This document shows, piece after piece, positions 18,546 through 28,200 of a stretch of DNA of 64,000 nucleotides. Position 1 is the first letter of the stretch, and the number at the start of each line of letters is the position of its first letter. The position numbers and the translations under genes were made by a program. Source of the DNA: Botrimarina mediterranea (GTDB lineage Bacteria; Planctomycetota; Planctomycetia; Pirellulales; Lacipirellulaceae); contig NZ_CP036349.1 of the NCBI RefSeq assembly GCF_007753265.1, positions 2,637,363 through 2,701,362 of the forward strand, read 5' to 3'. Below the pieces are notes generated by a model. That model was not told the origin of the DNA. It did no database searches and saw nothing but the letters and a program-made list of their open reading frames with translations.

Positions 18546-19544
18546 CTAGTGACGCCGCGTCGCAGTGAGTCCACAGCCACCCAGCACGACAATCAGCATC
18601 GAAGTGCTGAGCGGCTCAGGAACCGCGACGGCGAGCGAACCGCTGACGCCGTAGTTGTTGCTCCAGACCGTGTAGTCGCCGCTGTCGACCGTGCCGCTGC
18701 CGTCGCCGGCGCCGCCAAGCACCGCCTCGTCGCCGTTCAGGTTGTCACGCCAGACCGTGTAGTCGGCCGCGTTCACCAGGCCGTCCCCGTTGAAATCACC
18801 CGCGGTTGCGGGGGCGTCTGTTGCGACCAGCTTCATCGAGTTTAGATAGCCATCGCCGCCGTTGGAGCCGACGAATTCGACGTAAAGGATATTGCTGTCC
18901 TGGGGCGCCAAACCGCTGAGCACCGCCACCATGTCGCGGTTGTGTAGCGATGGGTCCATCTCGTCTTGAATATCGAGTGACACCGTTCCTACGAGCGTCG
19001 AGTACGTGTTGTCACTGTAGACCGAGTAAACGGTCGTGGCGTCGATGCTGTATTTGTGCGAACCGAAGAAGCTCAGCTCGTACCGTTTGCTGGGGTCGAG
19101 TTGCTGAATCTCAAACCGTACCTGATTGTTCGTGGGCAATGACGGGCCCGCGACATAATCGAACGCGGCCTCAAACGCCCCGAGGTCTCCGAGCGCCACG
19201 TCGTCGATGTCGGTGAAGAACACATCGACATCCACGGTTGCCGCGTCTGTCGCGCCAGCGGGGCCGTTGTAGCTGTCGGTCGCCACGCCGGTGCTGAAAC
19301 CAAAGTCGATCGTGGTCGCCGCCCCCGATATGTCAGTTAGCTCTTGATAGAAGACGCCGGTCCGAAGACTGTTCCAGTAGTTGCCATTGAGGTCCGGGCT
19401 CGGAGTTGTCACGCCGCGGAACGACGCGTCATTGCCGAAGTCGAAGAGCACGGTCTGCGCGCCGGCGGAAGCCGCCAGCGCGCAAACCGCGGCCATCACG
19501 AGTCCGAACGGCAGACGCCTGTTCAGGAATACTGAGGTTTTCAT
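18546..19544 (-). CDS. PEP-CTERM protein with dockerin-like repeats, function unknown
   Basis: A 332-residue exported protein: signal peptide 1-29 (ends SAGA), a beta-rich N-terminal domain starting TVLFDFGNDASFRGV, a dockerin-like tandem (GDFNGDGLVNAADYTVWRD and GSGTVDSGDYTVWSNNYG), and a C-terminal VPEP plus membrane segment. The N-terminal domain is clearly paralogous to the next gene upstream (shared blocks TDSYNGPAG, YELSFFGSHK/YNLSFYGSHK, DATTVYSVYSDNTYSTLV, LHNRD). I do not recognise a catalytic signature; a glycan- or surface-binding role is a guess. Confidence 0.75.
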   Translation of the reverse strand: MKTSVFLNRRLPFGLVMAAVCALAASAGAQTVLFDFGNDASFRGVTTPSPDLNGNYWNSLRTGVFYQELTDISGAATTIDFGFSTGVATDSYNGPAGATDAATVDVDVFFTDIDDVALGDLGAFEAAFDYVAGPSLPTNNQVRFEIQQLDPSKRYELSFFGSHKYSIDATTVYSVYSDNTYSTLVGTVSLDIQDEMDPSLHNRDMVAVLSGLAPQDSNILYVEFVGSNGGDGYLNSMKLVATDAPATAGDFNGDGLVNAADYTVWRDNLNGDEAVLGGAGDGSGTVDSGDYTVWSNNYGVSGSLAVAVPEPLSTSMLIVVLGGCGLTATRRH

Positions 19545-19583
19545 GGTGGTACGCGCCTTATCTCAATCGGTGGGGGAGGGCGA

Positions 19584-20354
19584 CTAGCGAGTCCGTCGAC
19601 GCGCGACGGCTAGTCCAACAACCGATGCAACCAGCAGGGCGGAGGTCGGCTCCGGAACGGCGGTGATCTGCATCGCGTTCAGGTAGCCGAAGTCGCCGCC
19701 AGCACCCGTAAACTGGACGTACAGAATGTCCGAAGCCTGCGGCGCGACGCCGGTCAGCGTCGCCACGGTGTCACGGTTGTGCAACCATGGCGAACCGGGT
19801 TCATAGACATCGAGGGACGTCGAAGCGACGAGAGTCGAGTACGTGTTGTCAGTGTAGACTGAGTAGACCGTTGTCGCGTCCGGATTGAACTTGTGGGAGC
19901 CGTAAAACGACAGGTTGTAGGTCTTTGCGGGATCGAGTCCCTGAATCTCGAATCGGGCGTTGGTCTCGGCAAAGAAGTCGTAAGCCGCGTTGACGTTGCC
20001 CAGGTCACCCAACGCGGCCGCGTCGATGTCCGTGGCGCCAATCGTTGCGGCGACGCCCGCTGCCGTGTCACCAGCGGGGCCGTTGTAGCTGTCAGTCCCG
20101 ACAGGGGTGCTAAACCCCAAGTCGATGGTCGTCGCCGCACCGCTCTTGTCGATGAGGTCCGTATAGAAAACACCAGTCGCGATGTTGTTCCAGTGGTTGC
20201 CGTTGCTGTCGGGGTTCACCACGCTGATGCCGCGATACGTTGTGTCCGTGCCAAAGTCGATTAACAGCGACTGTGCGTTGGCGTCGTGCCCGCCGGCAAG
20301 TTGTGCGGCGGCGACGGCGCCGAGGAGCAGTCCGAGGCGGAGCGTGGTGTTCAT
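19584..20354 (-). CDS. PEP-CTERM protein, tandem paralog of the neighbouring gene
   Basis: A 256-residue exported protein with signal peptide (1-28, ending ANAQ), the same domain as the 18546-19544 product, and a terminal VPEPTSALLVASVVGLAVARRR signal. Unlike its paralog it has no dockerin-like repeat between the domain and the sorting signal. A good ribosome site (GGAGAG) precedes ATG 20354. It is the first gene of the minus-strand series that runs to 14393 and is divergent from the GntR/LacI regulator gene, so it is probably the main target of that regulator. Confidence 0.75.
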   Translation of the reverse strand: MNTTLRLGLLLGAVAAAQLAGGHDANAQSLLIDFGTDTTYRGISVVNPDSNGNHWNNIATGVFYTDLIDKSGAATTIDLGFSTPVGTDSYNGPAGDTAAGVAATIGATDIDAAALGDLGNVNAAYDFFAETNARFEIQGLDPAKTYNLSFYGSHKFNPDATTVYSVYTDNTYSTLVASTSLDVYEPGSPWLHNRDTVATLTGVAPQASDILYVQFTGAGGDFGYLNAMQITAVPEPTSALLVASVVGLAVARRRTR

Positions 20355-20835
20355 TACTCTCTCCAGTTAGGTCAATCGAAAAGGACGGCAAGAAAAGACG
20401 GACGTCTTCGCTGGAACGATTCTCCACCCCGCGGAGAGCCGTGTGGCTCAGCAGTAGGGCAAGCGAACGTGATGAGTACGGGCGCCGGGAAGCGAGGTCA
20501 CCGAGCCATGATGAGCAGCAATCGAAGGGGGAGATGGGTTTTGCGCTGACGAGCGTCGCGAACTCCTCTCGACAGAGGAATCGCTGGAACTCGCGACGCA
20601 GGCTCTTCTCTGCCCTATAGCACAGATGCTATACTAACCCATGCTGGGTGTCAAGCAATTGGAATCTGACGCCTGTATCTTTTTCCCTTCGGTCTGGCCG
20701 ACGAAGAATGAAGGTGGCGGCGCTCCGCCCCCAGGCCGAACAGAACGCATGTTGTCTAGCCGAGACTTGGCGCCTTGAGAGGCCCCACTGTGGGCCAGAC
20801 CTCGATAACTCCTCCCAACTCCCCGATAGCAACCG
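20355..20835. other. 481-base divergent intergenic region
   Basis: No credible gene. It separates the PEP-CTERM operon (minus) from the GntR/LacI regulator gene (plus) and must hold both promoters. The only clear structure is the palindrome at 20616-20633. Confidence 0.6.
20616..20633. promoter_or_regulatory. Candidate operator palindrome
   Basis: Perfect 7-bp arms TATAGCA / TGCTATA separated by CAGA. The right arm forms TGCTATACT, an extended -10-like element reading toward the regulator gene; the left arm gives a similar element on the other strand. A symmetric site between a GntR/LacI regulator gene and a divergent operon is the expected place for its operator. Binding is inference. Confidence 0.45.
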
Positions 20836-21921
20836 ATGGCGGCGCCGACGAAATACAACGAGGTGATGTCGGTCATCAAGCGGCGGATCCAAGAAGGGGA
20901 CTATCTCGTCGAAAGCATCCCCGGCGAACGGCGTCTCGCCGAGGAGACCGGCGTCAGTTACATGACCGCGCGTCGCGCCGTGCGGCAACTCCTCGAAGAA
21001 GAGGTCCTCACCCGCGACGACTCCGGCGCCCTGGCGATTCATCCGACCTTCGCGAAGTCCGCGAAACCCGCCGAGGTCGTGCTCCTCTATCCCGCCTACC
21101 CTTCGAGCTATCTCACTCAGTTGCGAGTGCTCGTCAGCGACGCGGCCGCGAGGCGTGGCGTCGCGATGCGGCCCGGTCAGTACGTCCACTGGGACGACCG
21201 AGCCGTTGTCGAAGTCGTCGAGCAAGCCAAGGGGACGATCATTATCCCCTATGGCCCCGAGATCCCTCGTCGGCTCTCGGAGCACTTCCGCTCGAACAGG
21301 GTTGTCGTCCTCGACGGCGACTTTTCACGAGAAGGCCTGCCGTCGATCCGGCTTTTCTCTGAGGCTTGCATCGAACGCGTCCTTGATCACTTCTGGCAGC
21401 TGGGGCATCGCCGCATCGACTGTGTGAACTCGCAGAACCGCAACCCGGAGATCGAACGCCGCATCGCCATCTGGCAGCGTTGGATCGCACGGAGGGGCGG
21501 TGACGGCAAGTTGCACGACAACCCAGCGCCCCTTTTTACGGACCCGACCGCGGCTGCCTATCGGATGATGGCCGATCTCATCGAGGGGAGCGAAGCGATC
21601 GCCCCGGCGTTTGTCTCGACGACATGCCCCGCTGCGATTGGTTCGATCCGTGCCTGCTACGAACGGGGGGTCGTCGTCGGAAAGGACGTCGCGATCGGTT
21701 CGATGAATCTCGAACCCCCGGCCGAGTACTTCTGTCCGTCAATCAGCGGTCTGAAAACGCCTGAGCTAGCCGAGGAACTCGACCGCTGCTTTGACTGGTT
21801 CGTCAGCAGCGAACCCTGGAGCGGCGAACTGCTTATCGAGCCCAAAGAACCGGCGTTCTTCGTTGGCGAATCGACAGCGCTTCCGGCAAGACAAAGGGCT
21901 CGTTTGTCGTCATCGACCTAA
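20836..21921 (+). CDS. GntR-type DNA-binding domain with LacI/periplasmic-binding-like sensor
   Basis: A 361-residue regulator. Residues about 5-70 form a GntR winged helix (SIPGERRLAEETGVSYMTARRAVRQLLEEEVLTR). Residues 78-345 have the LacI/RbsB-like fold with alternating beta/alpha segments (VVLLYPAYPSS, GTIIIPYG, VVVLDGDFS, QLGHRRIDCVN, APAFVSTTC). This AraR-like architecture senses sugars in Firmicutes and is common beside carbohydrate genes in Planctomycetes. ATG 20836 starts the HTH domain directly. It is divergent from the PEP-CTERM/GH71-99/MFS operon and convergent with the sugar porter gene, so it probably controls one or both. Confidence 0.85.
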   Translation: MAAPTKYNEVMSVIKRRIQEGDYLVESIPGERRLAEETGVSYMTARRAVRQLLEEEVLTRDDSGALAIHPTFAKSAKPAEVVLLYPAYPSSYLTQLRVLVSDAAARRGVAMRPGQYVHWDDRAVVEVVEQAKGTIIIPYGPEIPRRLSEHFRSNRVVVLDGDFSREGLPSIRLFSEACIERVLDHFWQLGHRRIDCVNSQNRNPEIERRIAIWQRWIARRGGDGKLHDNPAPLFTDPTAAAYRMMADLIEGSEAIAPAFVSTTCPAAIGSIRACYERGVVVGKDVAIGSMNLEPPAEYFCPSISGLKTPELAEELDRCFDWFVSSEPWSGELLIEPKEPAFFVGESTALPARQRARLSSST

Positions 21922-21952
21922 GGCCTCGCCCCTGAGGCGCCCCACGGCTCGC

Positions 21953-23284
21953 TCAGTCCTTCGCTAGCCCGAGCTGCTGCTGCAGCCGCTCGAGCGGCAC
22001 GCCCTTCGTCTCGGGGACCATTGTCAGCACCCAGACGAGTTGCAACGCCATCATCGCGGTGAAGAAGCCAAAGACAGCCGCCGGCGAGAACCTCTCTACC
22101 AGCGTCGGGAAGACCAGCGTCAACAGGGCGGCGAACACCCAGTGCGTCGCCGAGCCAAGCGAAGCGCCGGCGGCGCGGTGGCGGTTCGGGAAGATCTCGG
22201 CGATAAAGACCCAGATCACCGCCCCTTGCCCGATCGCGTGCGCCGCGATGAATCCGAACAGGAAGTAAGGGACCAGCCCAAAGTTCTCCGACGCGAACGA
22301 CCACGAGCACATGCCGAGCGTGGCGAGGTAACCGAACGAGCCGATGAGCAGCAGCGTGCGTCGGCCGAGCAGATCGATCAAGAAGATCCCCAGCATGGTG
22401 AAGATCAAGTTGGTGAGCCCGATGCCGGTCGACTGTAAGAACGCGGCGTCCTCCGCCAATCCCGTCAGCTCGAAAATCCGCGGCGCGAAATAGAGCACCG
22501 CGTTGATCCCCGACAGCTGGTTGAAGAACGCGATCAAGAACGTCAGCAGGATCGGCTTGCCGAGGCCCGACTCGAACAGGTTCTGATGATGCGATTCCGC
22601 CGCGGCGGCCGCTTCGATCTCGCTCAGCTGCGACTGCGCCTCGTCGGGGGACGCGCCGAGTCGTTTCAGCACTGCCACGGCTTGCGCGCTATCGCCCCGC
22701 ACGGCAACCAGCCAGCGGGGGCTTTCCGACAGGGCGAGGCACGCCATGGTGTAGATCAGGGCCGGCAGCGCCTCGACGCCGAGCATCCAACGCCAGTCGT
22801 TCTCGCTGACGCCCAGCAACTGCGAGTTGGAGAGGTACGCGATGAGAATGCCTAGCACGATGTTGAACTGGTACATCGCTGTCAGCCGTCCACGGACGCC
22901 CGGGGGCGAGATCTCCGCGATGTACATCGGCGCCGCGACGGTCGAGATGCCTACCCCCACGCCGCCGATGAAGCGCGCGATCATGAACGACACGGGATCG
23001 GTCGCGAGCCCCGACCAGACGGCCGAGACGAAGTAGAGCACGCCGATCCACAGCAGCGTCGGCTTGCGTCCGTACTTGTTGGCCGGGTAAGCGCCCACCA
23101 GCGACCCGATCACCGTCCCCCACAACGCGGCGCTCAACGCCAGGCCGTGGGTGAACGACGACAACTCCCAGTTGGCCTGAATCTTCTGCTCCGCCCCCGA
23201 TATCACGGCGGTGTCGAAGCCGAACAAGAAGCCGCCGAGGGCGGCGATGATCGCGCTGGCGATAAGCGTCGGATTGGCGTTCAA
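21953..23284 (-). CDS. Sugar porter family MFS transporter
   Basis: About 443 residues with twelve helices and the sugar-porter signatures: GGFLFGFDTAVISGA in helix 1, NKYGRKPTLL, RFIGGVGVGISTVAAPMYIAEISPPGVRG, ESPRWL, NQLSGINAVLYFAPRIF, DLLGRRTLL and the terminal PETKGVPLE. The track back to 23473 would overlap the GH32 gene; TTG 23284 (encoding MNANPTLIASAIIAALGG) gives the normal N terminus and leaves 52 bases to the upstream gene. It follows GH32 on the same strand and probably imports the fructose or sucrose that GH32 releases. Confidence 0.87.
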   Translation of the reverse strand: MNANPTLIASAIIAALGGFLFGFDTAVISGAEQKIQANWELSSFTHGLALSAALWGTVIGSLVGAYPANKYGRKPTLLWIGVLYFVSAVWSGLATDPVSFMIARFIGGVGVGISTVAAPMYIAEISPPGVRGRLTAMYQFNIVLGILIAYLSNSQLLGVSENDWRWMLGVEALPALIYTMACLALSESPRWLVAVRGDSAQAVAVLKRLGASPDEAQSQLSEIEAAAAAESHHQNLFESGLGKPILLTFLIAFFNQLSGINAVLYFAPRIFELTGLAEDAAFLQSTGIGLTNLIFTMLGIFLIDLLGRRTLLLIGSFGYLATLGMCSWSFASENFGLVPYFLFGFIAAHAIGQGAVIWVFIAEIFPNRHRAAGASLGSATHWVFAALLTLVFPTLVERFSPAAVFGFFTAMMALQLVWVLTMVPETKGVPLERLQQQLGLAKD

Positions 23285-23336
23285 GAGAGACGGCTCGCAA
23301 TGAGAGAGGAGGGTAGCTGGAATTGTGCCGGCCGAG

Positions 23337-24938
23337 CTACGGACGCCACGCCGAGCGGAGCCGACGCACTTCGGCCGAGCGGATAGCGGCCCCGCCGCTC
23401 GACGCTCGGACGACCGCGCCGCCGTCCTGCTCCAGCGGGAGGTAGTACCCCGCGAAGAACTGCTCGCCGCCAAACGCGAAGGCCTCCACCGAGAGCCGAT
23501 CGATCAACAAGCGGAGCTTAACCACCCCGTCGCGCGGCTTCAGGTTGCGGAACACCAGTACGTCGGTGCGGTCGCCTTTGTCATCGACGCCCGACATCCA
23601 GAGCTCGCGGCTGCCAGACTTGTACCAGAGTCGCGCCTTGCCAAGATCGAAATGGATCGTCTCGGCGTCGCCCGGCTCGAACGCCAGCTCGATGTCGGCG
23701 AGGTCCAGCACGCCGCCATTGAGCAGATCGGCGCCATCCTCGTCAACCGCGACGCGGCCTTGCTCCCGGGTCTCTTCGACGAGCGTCGCAATCTCCTCAA
23801 TCGGCCACGCGAACAGCCGCGGCTCCCCGTTCATGTCCCGCAGGGTCAGCTCGCACGGGAAGGACATCTGTTGATTGAAAGGGAGACCGTGCGTCTCGGC
23901 CGGGTTGGGGCCGCCGCGCATCCAGCCGATCTGGACGACGCGCTCGTCGGGGCTGTTGTTGAACGTCTGGGCCGCGTAGAAGTTGCCCCCGCCGGCGACG
24001 AACGGGCCGGCTTCGGTGTGAAACTCCTTGCCGTCGAAGGTCCCGACCTCGTAGTCGAAGCTCGCGTCATAGATCACGGCCTGCTGCTCGCCGTCGGCGC
24101 CGGGGTAGAAGACCATGTCCATGCACTCGAACGCCCAGTCACGCATCAGGTCGGATGCAAACTCCCAGTCGGTCAGGTTCTCCGAAGTGAAGAACCGCAC
24201 GCGGCCGGGGTTCGACTGCACCCACAGCGACATGACCCAACGCCGGCTCGGCTCGTGCCAGAACACCTTCGGGTCGCGCTCACCGTTGTCGAACCCCTGG
24301 TGCGGAACCACCGCACGGCCCTCGTTCCAGTACGTCCACGACTCGCCGCTGTCGGTGCTGTACGCCATCGCCTGGTAGAACTTCGGCTCCGTGGCGAACG
24401 TGTAGAAAGCGCAGAGCGTCTTCTGTGAACCCTGCTGCACGCCGAGGCTGTTGTTGTGATCGACGATAGCCGTCCCCGAATAGATCGTGCCAGCTCGCCC
24501 GTCAACGCGGTACGGCAGCAACGCGTGGGGCTGCTGCTTCCAATGCACCATATCGGTGCTGACTGCGTGGCCCCACGTCATGTTGCCCCACACCGGCGCG
24601 GCGGGGTTGTGCTGGAAGAAGAGGTGGTACTTCTCGCCGTCATGCACCATCCCGTTGGGGTCGTTCAGCCAGTTGCGCCCCGACGAGAAGTGGAACTGCG
24701 GCCGCAGCGGCTCGCGGTAGTCGATGTCCGCATAAGCCTCGGCTTTGATGGCCGGATCGAACGCGAACGCCTTGGTAGTATCGGAGATCGGCTCCGACGA
24801 AGTGACGAGGGCGTCGCCCCCAGCCTCGCGCGGCGCGAGGTCGCCCGACTCGATGTCCGAGTTCTCAACGAGCGGGCTCGCTGCCGGCGCGACAACGCTC
24901 AGACAGAGCACGGCGGCGACACGGCAAACTATCGACAT
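23337..24938 (-). CDS. GH32 glycoside hydrolase (levanase/invertase/fructan hydrolase)
   Basis: About 533 residues from ATG 24938, starting with a signal peptide. The five-blade propeller carries the GH32 catalytic motifs: WLNDPNG with nucleophile Asp93, RDP (221-223, transition-state stabiliser) and EC (271-272, acid/base Glu). A beta-sandwich C-terminal module follows from about 390. Secreted GH32 enzymes split beta-fructosides (sucrose, levan, inulin). Upstream TTG/ATG codons to 25001 would only lengthen the signal region. It is the first gene of a two-gene unit with the sugar porter and lies divergent to the GH78 gene. Confidence 0.92.
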   Translation of the reverse strand: MSIVCRVAAVLCLSVVAPAASPLVENSDIESGDLAPREAGGDALVTSSEPISDTTKAFAFDPAIKAEAYADIDYREPLRPQFHFSSGRNWLNDPNGMVHDGEKYHLFFQHNPAAPVWGNMTWGHAVSTDMVHWKQQPHALLPYRVDGRAGTIYSGTAIVDHNNSLGVQQGSQKTLCAFYTFATEPKFYQAMAYSTDSGESWTYWNEGRAVVPHQGFDNGERDPKVFWHEPSRRWVMSLWVQSNPGRVRFFTSENLTDWEFASDLMRDWAFECMDMVFYPGADGEQQAVIYDASFDYEVGTFDGKEFHTEAGPFVAGGGNFYAAQTFNNSPDERVVQIGWMRGGPNPAETHGLPFNQQMSFPCELTLRDMNGEPRLFAWPIEEIATLVEETREQGRVAVDEDGADLLNGGVLDLADIELAFEPGDAETIHFDLGKARLWYKSGSRELWMSGVDDKGDRTDVLVFRNLKPRDGVVKLRLLIDRLSVEAFAFGGEQFFAGYYLPLEQDGGAVVRASSGGAAIRSAEVRRLRSAWRP

Positions 24939-25273
24939 CGTGGGCACTTCCAGACGGCGTTCCTTGCGGGGCCGCAGCGTAATAGGGATCGGATCGAACA
25001 AGCGAGCATTTTACCACGACTAGTGGCTAAATCGGAGCAACTTCTGGGCAGGGACCCAACTCACCACAACAAAAAGAAGCGCCGCGCCAATGATGAGGGC
25101 CGCTGTGCGAACTAACCAGCCGTGCGTGAGCCGCTTCACGATAGGGCTGCCACGCACAAGTTTCTCGACCCACCGCAGCGAGGACTGTTTCAGAGCGACT
25201 CGGCGTGGGCTACGATCGGGCCACCGATCCGGTACGGAACACCACGCATCGCCACCCGAGGAACTCCTCCGAC
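24939..25273. other. 335-base divergent intergenic region
   Basis: Separates GH32 (minus) from GH78 (plus). No gene, no clear palindrome or terminator was seen; it should contain both promoters. Confidence 0.5.
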
Positions 25274-28200
25274 ATGGCTCTTCTCACACGCTTTTCCGTC
25301 GCCCTGCTGGCGGCTCTCGTCGGCTCGCAATCAATCACCTTCGCCGCCGACCAAGCGAACGGCGCCCTGCAGTCGCAACGGCTCCGCTGCGAGTACCTCG
25401 TCGAGCCGCGCGGCGTCGATCGCACGGCGCCGGAGTTGAGCTGGATCGTCACGTCCGACCAGCGCAATCAGCTGCAGTCCGCCTACCGCGTTCTCGTCGC
25501 CTCTTCCCCGGAGAAGCTCGCCGCCGATGAGGGCGACCTCTGGGACACCGGCAAAGTCGAGAGCGACGCCACCTACGGCGTCAACTACGCCGGCGCCAAA
25601 CTCGAGTCGCACCAGCCCTGCTACTGGAAGGTCATGGCGTGGGACCGCGACGGCAAGCCGGGCCCGTGGAGCGAGCCGGCCGAATGGACCGTTGGCGTCC
25701 TCGACGAGCAGCAGTGGCAAGGCGACTGGATCGGTTACGACGCCCACCGCCACCTGAACTCCGACCCGCCGAGCGCCCCGCTCGACGGCGCCAAGTGGGT
25801 CTGCTTCCCCGCCGACGCCGAAGGCCAGGCGCCCGCCGAGACGCGTGTCTTCTACCGTGAGTGGGAACTGCCCGCCGGCGCGGAAGGCCAAGACGCGACA
25901 CTCGTCGTCGCCGCGGATGACAACGCGACGGTCCTTCTCAACGACGTCGAAGTGGCTGGCGTCACGGCTCTGGTTCATCCGAAGACCGAAGAGGTCGGCC
26001 CCTACCTTCGTTCGGGCGTCAACACGCTGCGAGTGCTCACCCGCAACGGCAGCCCCGGCCCTACCGGCCTGATCCTCAAGTTGACCGTCACCGGCGCCGA
26101 CGGCCAGCAGCACGTGCTCGCAACGAACGATGAGTGGCTTAGCGCGAAGGACGACGCCGGTGATTGGCAGAAGCAGGCTTTCGACGACGCACCGAAAGTG
26201 AAAGTCGTCGGCGACTACGGCGACGATCCCTGGGGAAAACTCGTCATCCGCCGCGACGTCACGGCGCCACCGAGTTATCTGCGTGGCGAGTTCGCCGTGA
26301 AGAAGCCCGTCCGCCGCGCCACGGCCTACCTGGCTTCTCTTGGCGACGCCAAACTCAGCCTCAACGGCAAGCCCGTCAACGAGGATTACTTCTCGTCGGG
26401 TTGGACCGACTACCGCAAGCGCGTCTACTACCGCGCCTACGACGTGACCGACGCCGTCGAGCAGGGCGACAACGCTTGGGGCGCCGTGCTGGCGGACGGC
26501 TGGTACTCGGGTCACGTCGCCTGGGGCGCGCAACGCGACCACTACGGCACGAAGCCGCGGTTCCGCGCGATGCTCCGCGTCGAGTACGAGGACGGCTCGC
26601 ACGACACCTTCGCGACGGACAGCAAGTGGACCGTCACCGAAGGGCCGACGCAGATCGCCGACATGCTCATCGGTGAAGAGTACGACGCCACCAAGGAAGT
26701 CCCCGGCTGGGACAAGCCCGGCGCCGAGGTCGCGTCGGTGGGGTCGGTCGATGTCGGCGCCGAAGTGTCGCCCACAATCGAGTGGCACCCCGGCCCGCCT
26801 GTCGCCGAAGTCGATGAGTTCCCCGCCCAGTCGGCGAGCGAGCCCGTCCCCGGCGTCTACGTCTACGACATCGGCCAGAACTTGGCCGGCGTGGTGCGGC
26901 TCAAGGTGCGCGGCAAGAAGGGCCAACGCGTCCAGCTCCGTTTCGCCGAACGCCTCAACCCTGATGGCACGCTTTACGTCACCAACCTGCGGCTCGCCCG
27001 CGCCGTTGATCGCTACACGTGCAAGGGCGAGGGCGAAGAGATCTGGCAGCCGCGCCAAACGTTCCACGGTTTCCAATACGTCGAAGTCACCGGACTCGAC
27101 GAGCAGCCGCCGCTCGAAGCCGTGACGGGCGTCGCGCTGAGCAGCGACACGCCCTTGGTCAATGAGTTTGACAGCTCCGATCCCAAGCTCAACCGACTCT
27201 ACAAGAACATCCTCTGGACGCAGCGCTCGAACTTCATCGACGTGCCGACCGATTGCCCGCAGCGCGACGAGCGGCTCGGCTGGACCGGCGACGCGCAGGT
27301 CTACGTCATGACCGCCGCGCGGATCACCGACGTGCAGGCGTTCTTCCGCAAGTGGCTGGTGGACCTCGCCGACGCCCAGCGCAAGGACGGCCAGTTGCCG
27401 TGCGTGGCGCCGGTTCTCAAGGGGCTCGATGACGGCGGCCCCGCCTGGGCCGACGCCGGCGTCATCTGCCCGTGGGAGGTTTATCAGGCTTACGGTGACC
27501 TCGACTTGCTCGCGCAGCAGTACCCGTCGATGGTCCGCTTCGTCGAGTTCTGCCGCGAACGATCGAAGGACGGCGTGCTGCCGCCCGACAACTTCCACGC
27601 CTACGGCGACTGGCTCAGTGTGAAGGCCGACACGCCCAAGGAGGTCATCTACATGGCCTACTACGCCCGCAGCGTCGATCTCTTGCGCCGCACCGCCGAA
27701 GTCCTCGGCAAAACCGAAGACGCTCAGAAGTACGCCGCCTTGTTCGATCGCATCAAGGAGACGTTCAACGAAGAGTTCGTCACCGCCGACGGCGCCGTCC
27801 GCGGCGACACCCAGGCGTGCTACGTCCTGGCGATCGGCTACGGTCTCGTCGATGGCGATAGGCGCGAGCAAGCCGCCGAGCGGCTGGTGGCCGACATCGA
27901 AGCCCGCGGCTGGAAGCTCTCGACCGGCTTCGTCGGCACCAAGGACCTGATGCTCGTGCTCAGCGAGATCGGCCGCGACGACGTCGCCCTTCGGCTGCTG
28001 CACCAGACCGAGTATCCGGGCTGGCTCTTCTCACTGGCACACGGCGCCACCAGCATCTGGGAACGCTGGGATGGCTGGACCCCCGAACGCGGCTTCCAAG
28101 ACCCCGGTATGAACTCGTTCGCCCACTACTCGTTCGGCGCGGTCTACGGCTGGATGTCGCAACACCTGGGCGGCATCCACGCGGCGGCGCCGGGCTACGC

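Noticed and set aside
23325-24428. 367-codon plus-strand frame over GH32
   Set aside because: The minus strand carries NDPNG, RDP and EC motifs of GH32; the plus frame is a mirror of its codon bias.
25331-28003. 890-codon open frame antisense to the GH78 gene
   Set aside because: Typical GC-rich shadow frame; composition (long runs of Val, Gly, Arg, Asp) fits no family, and the plus strand has clear GH78 motifs.
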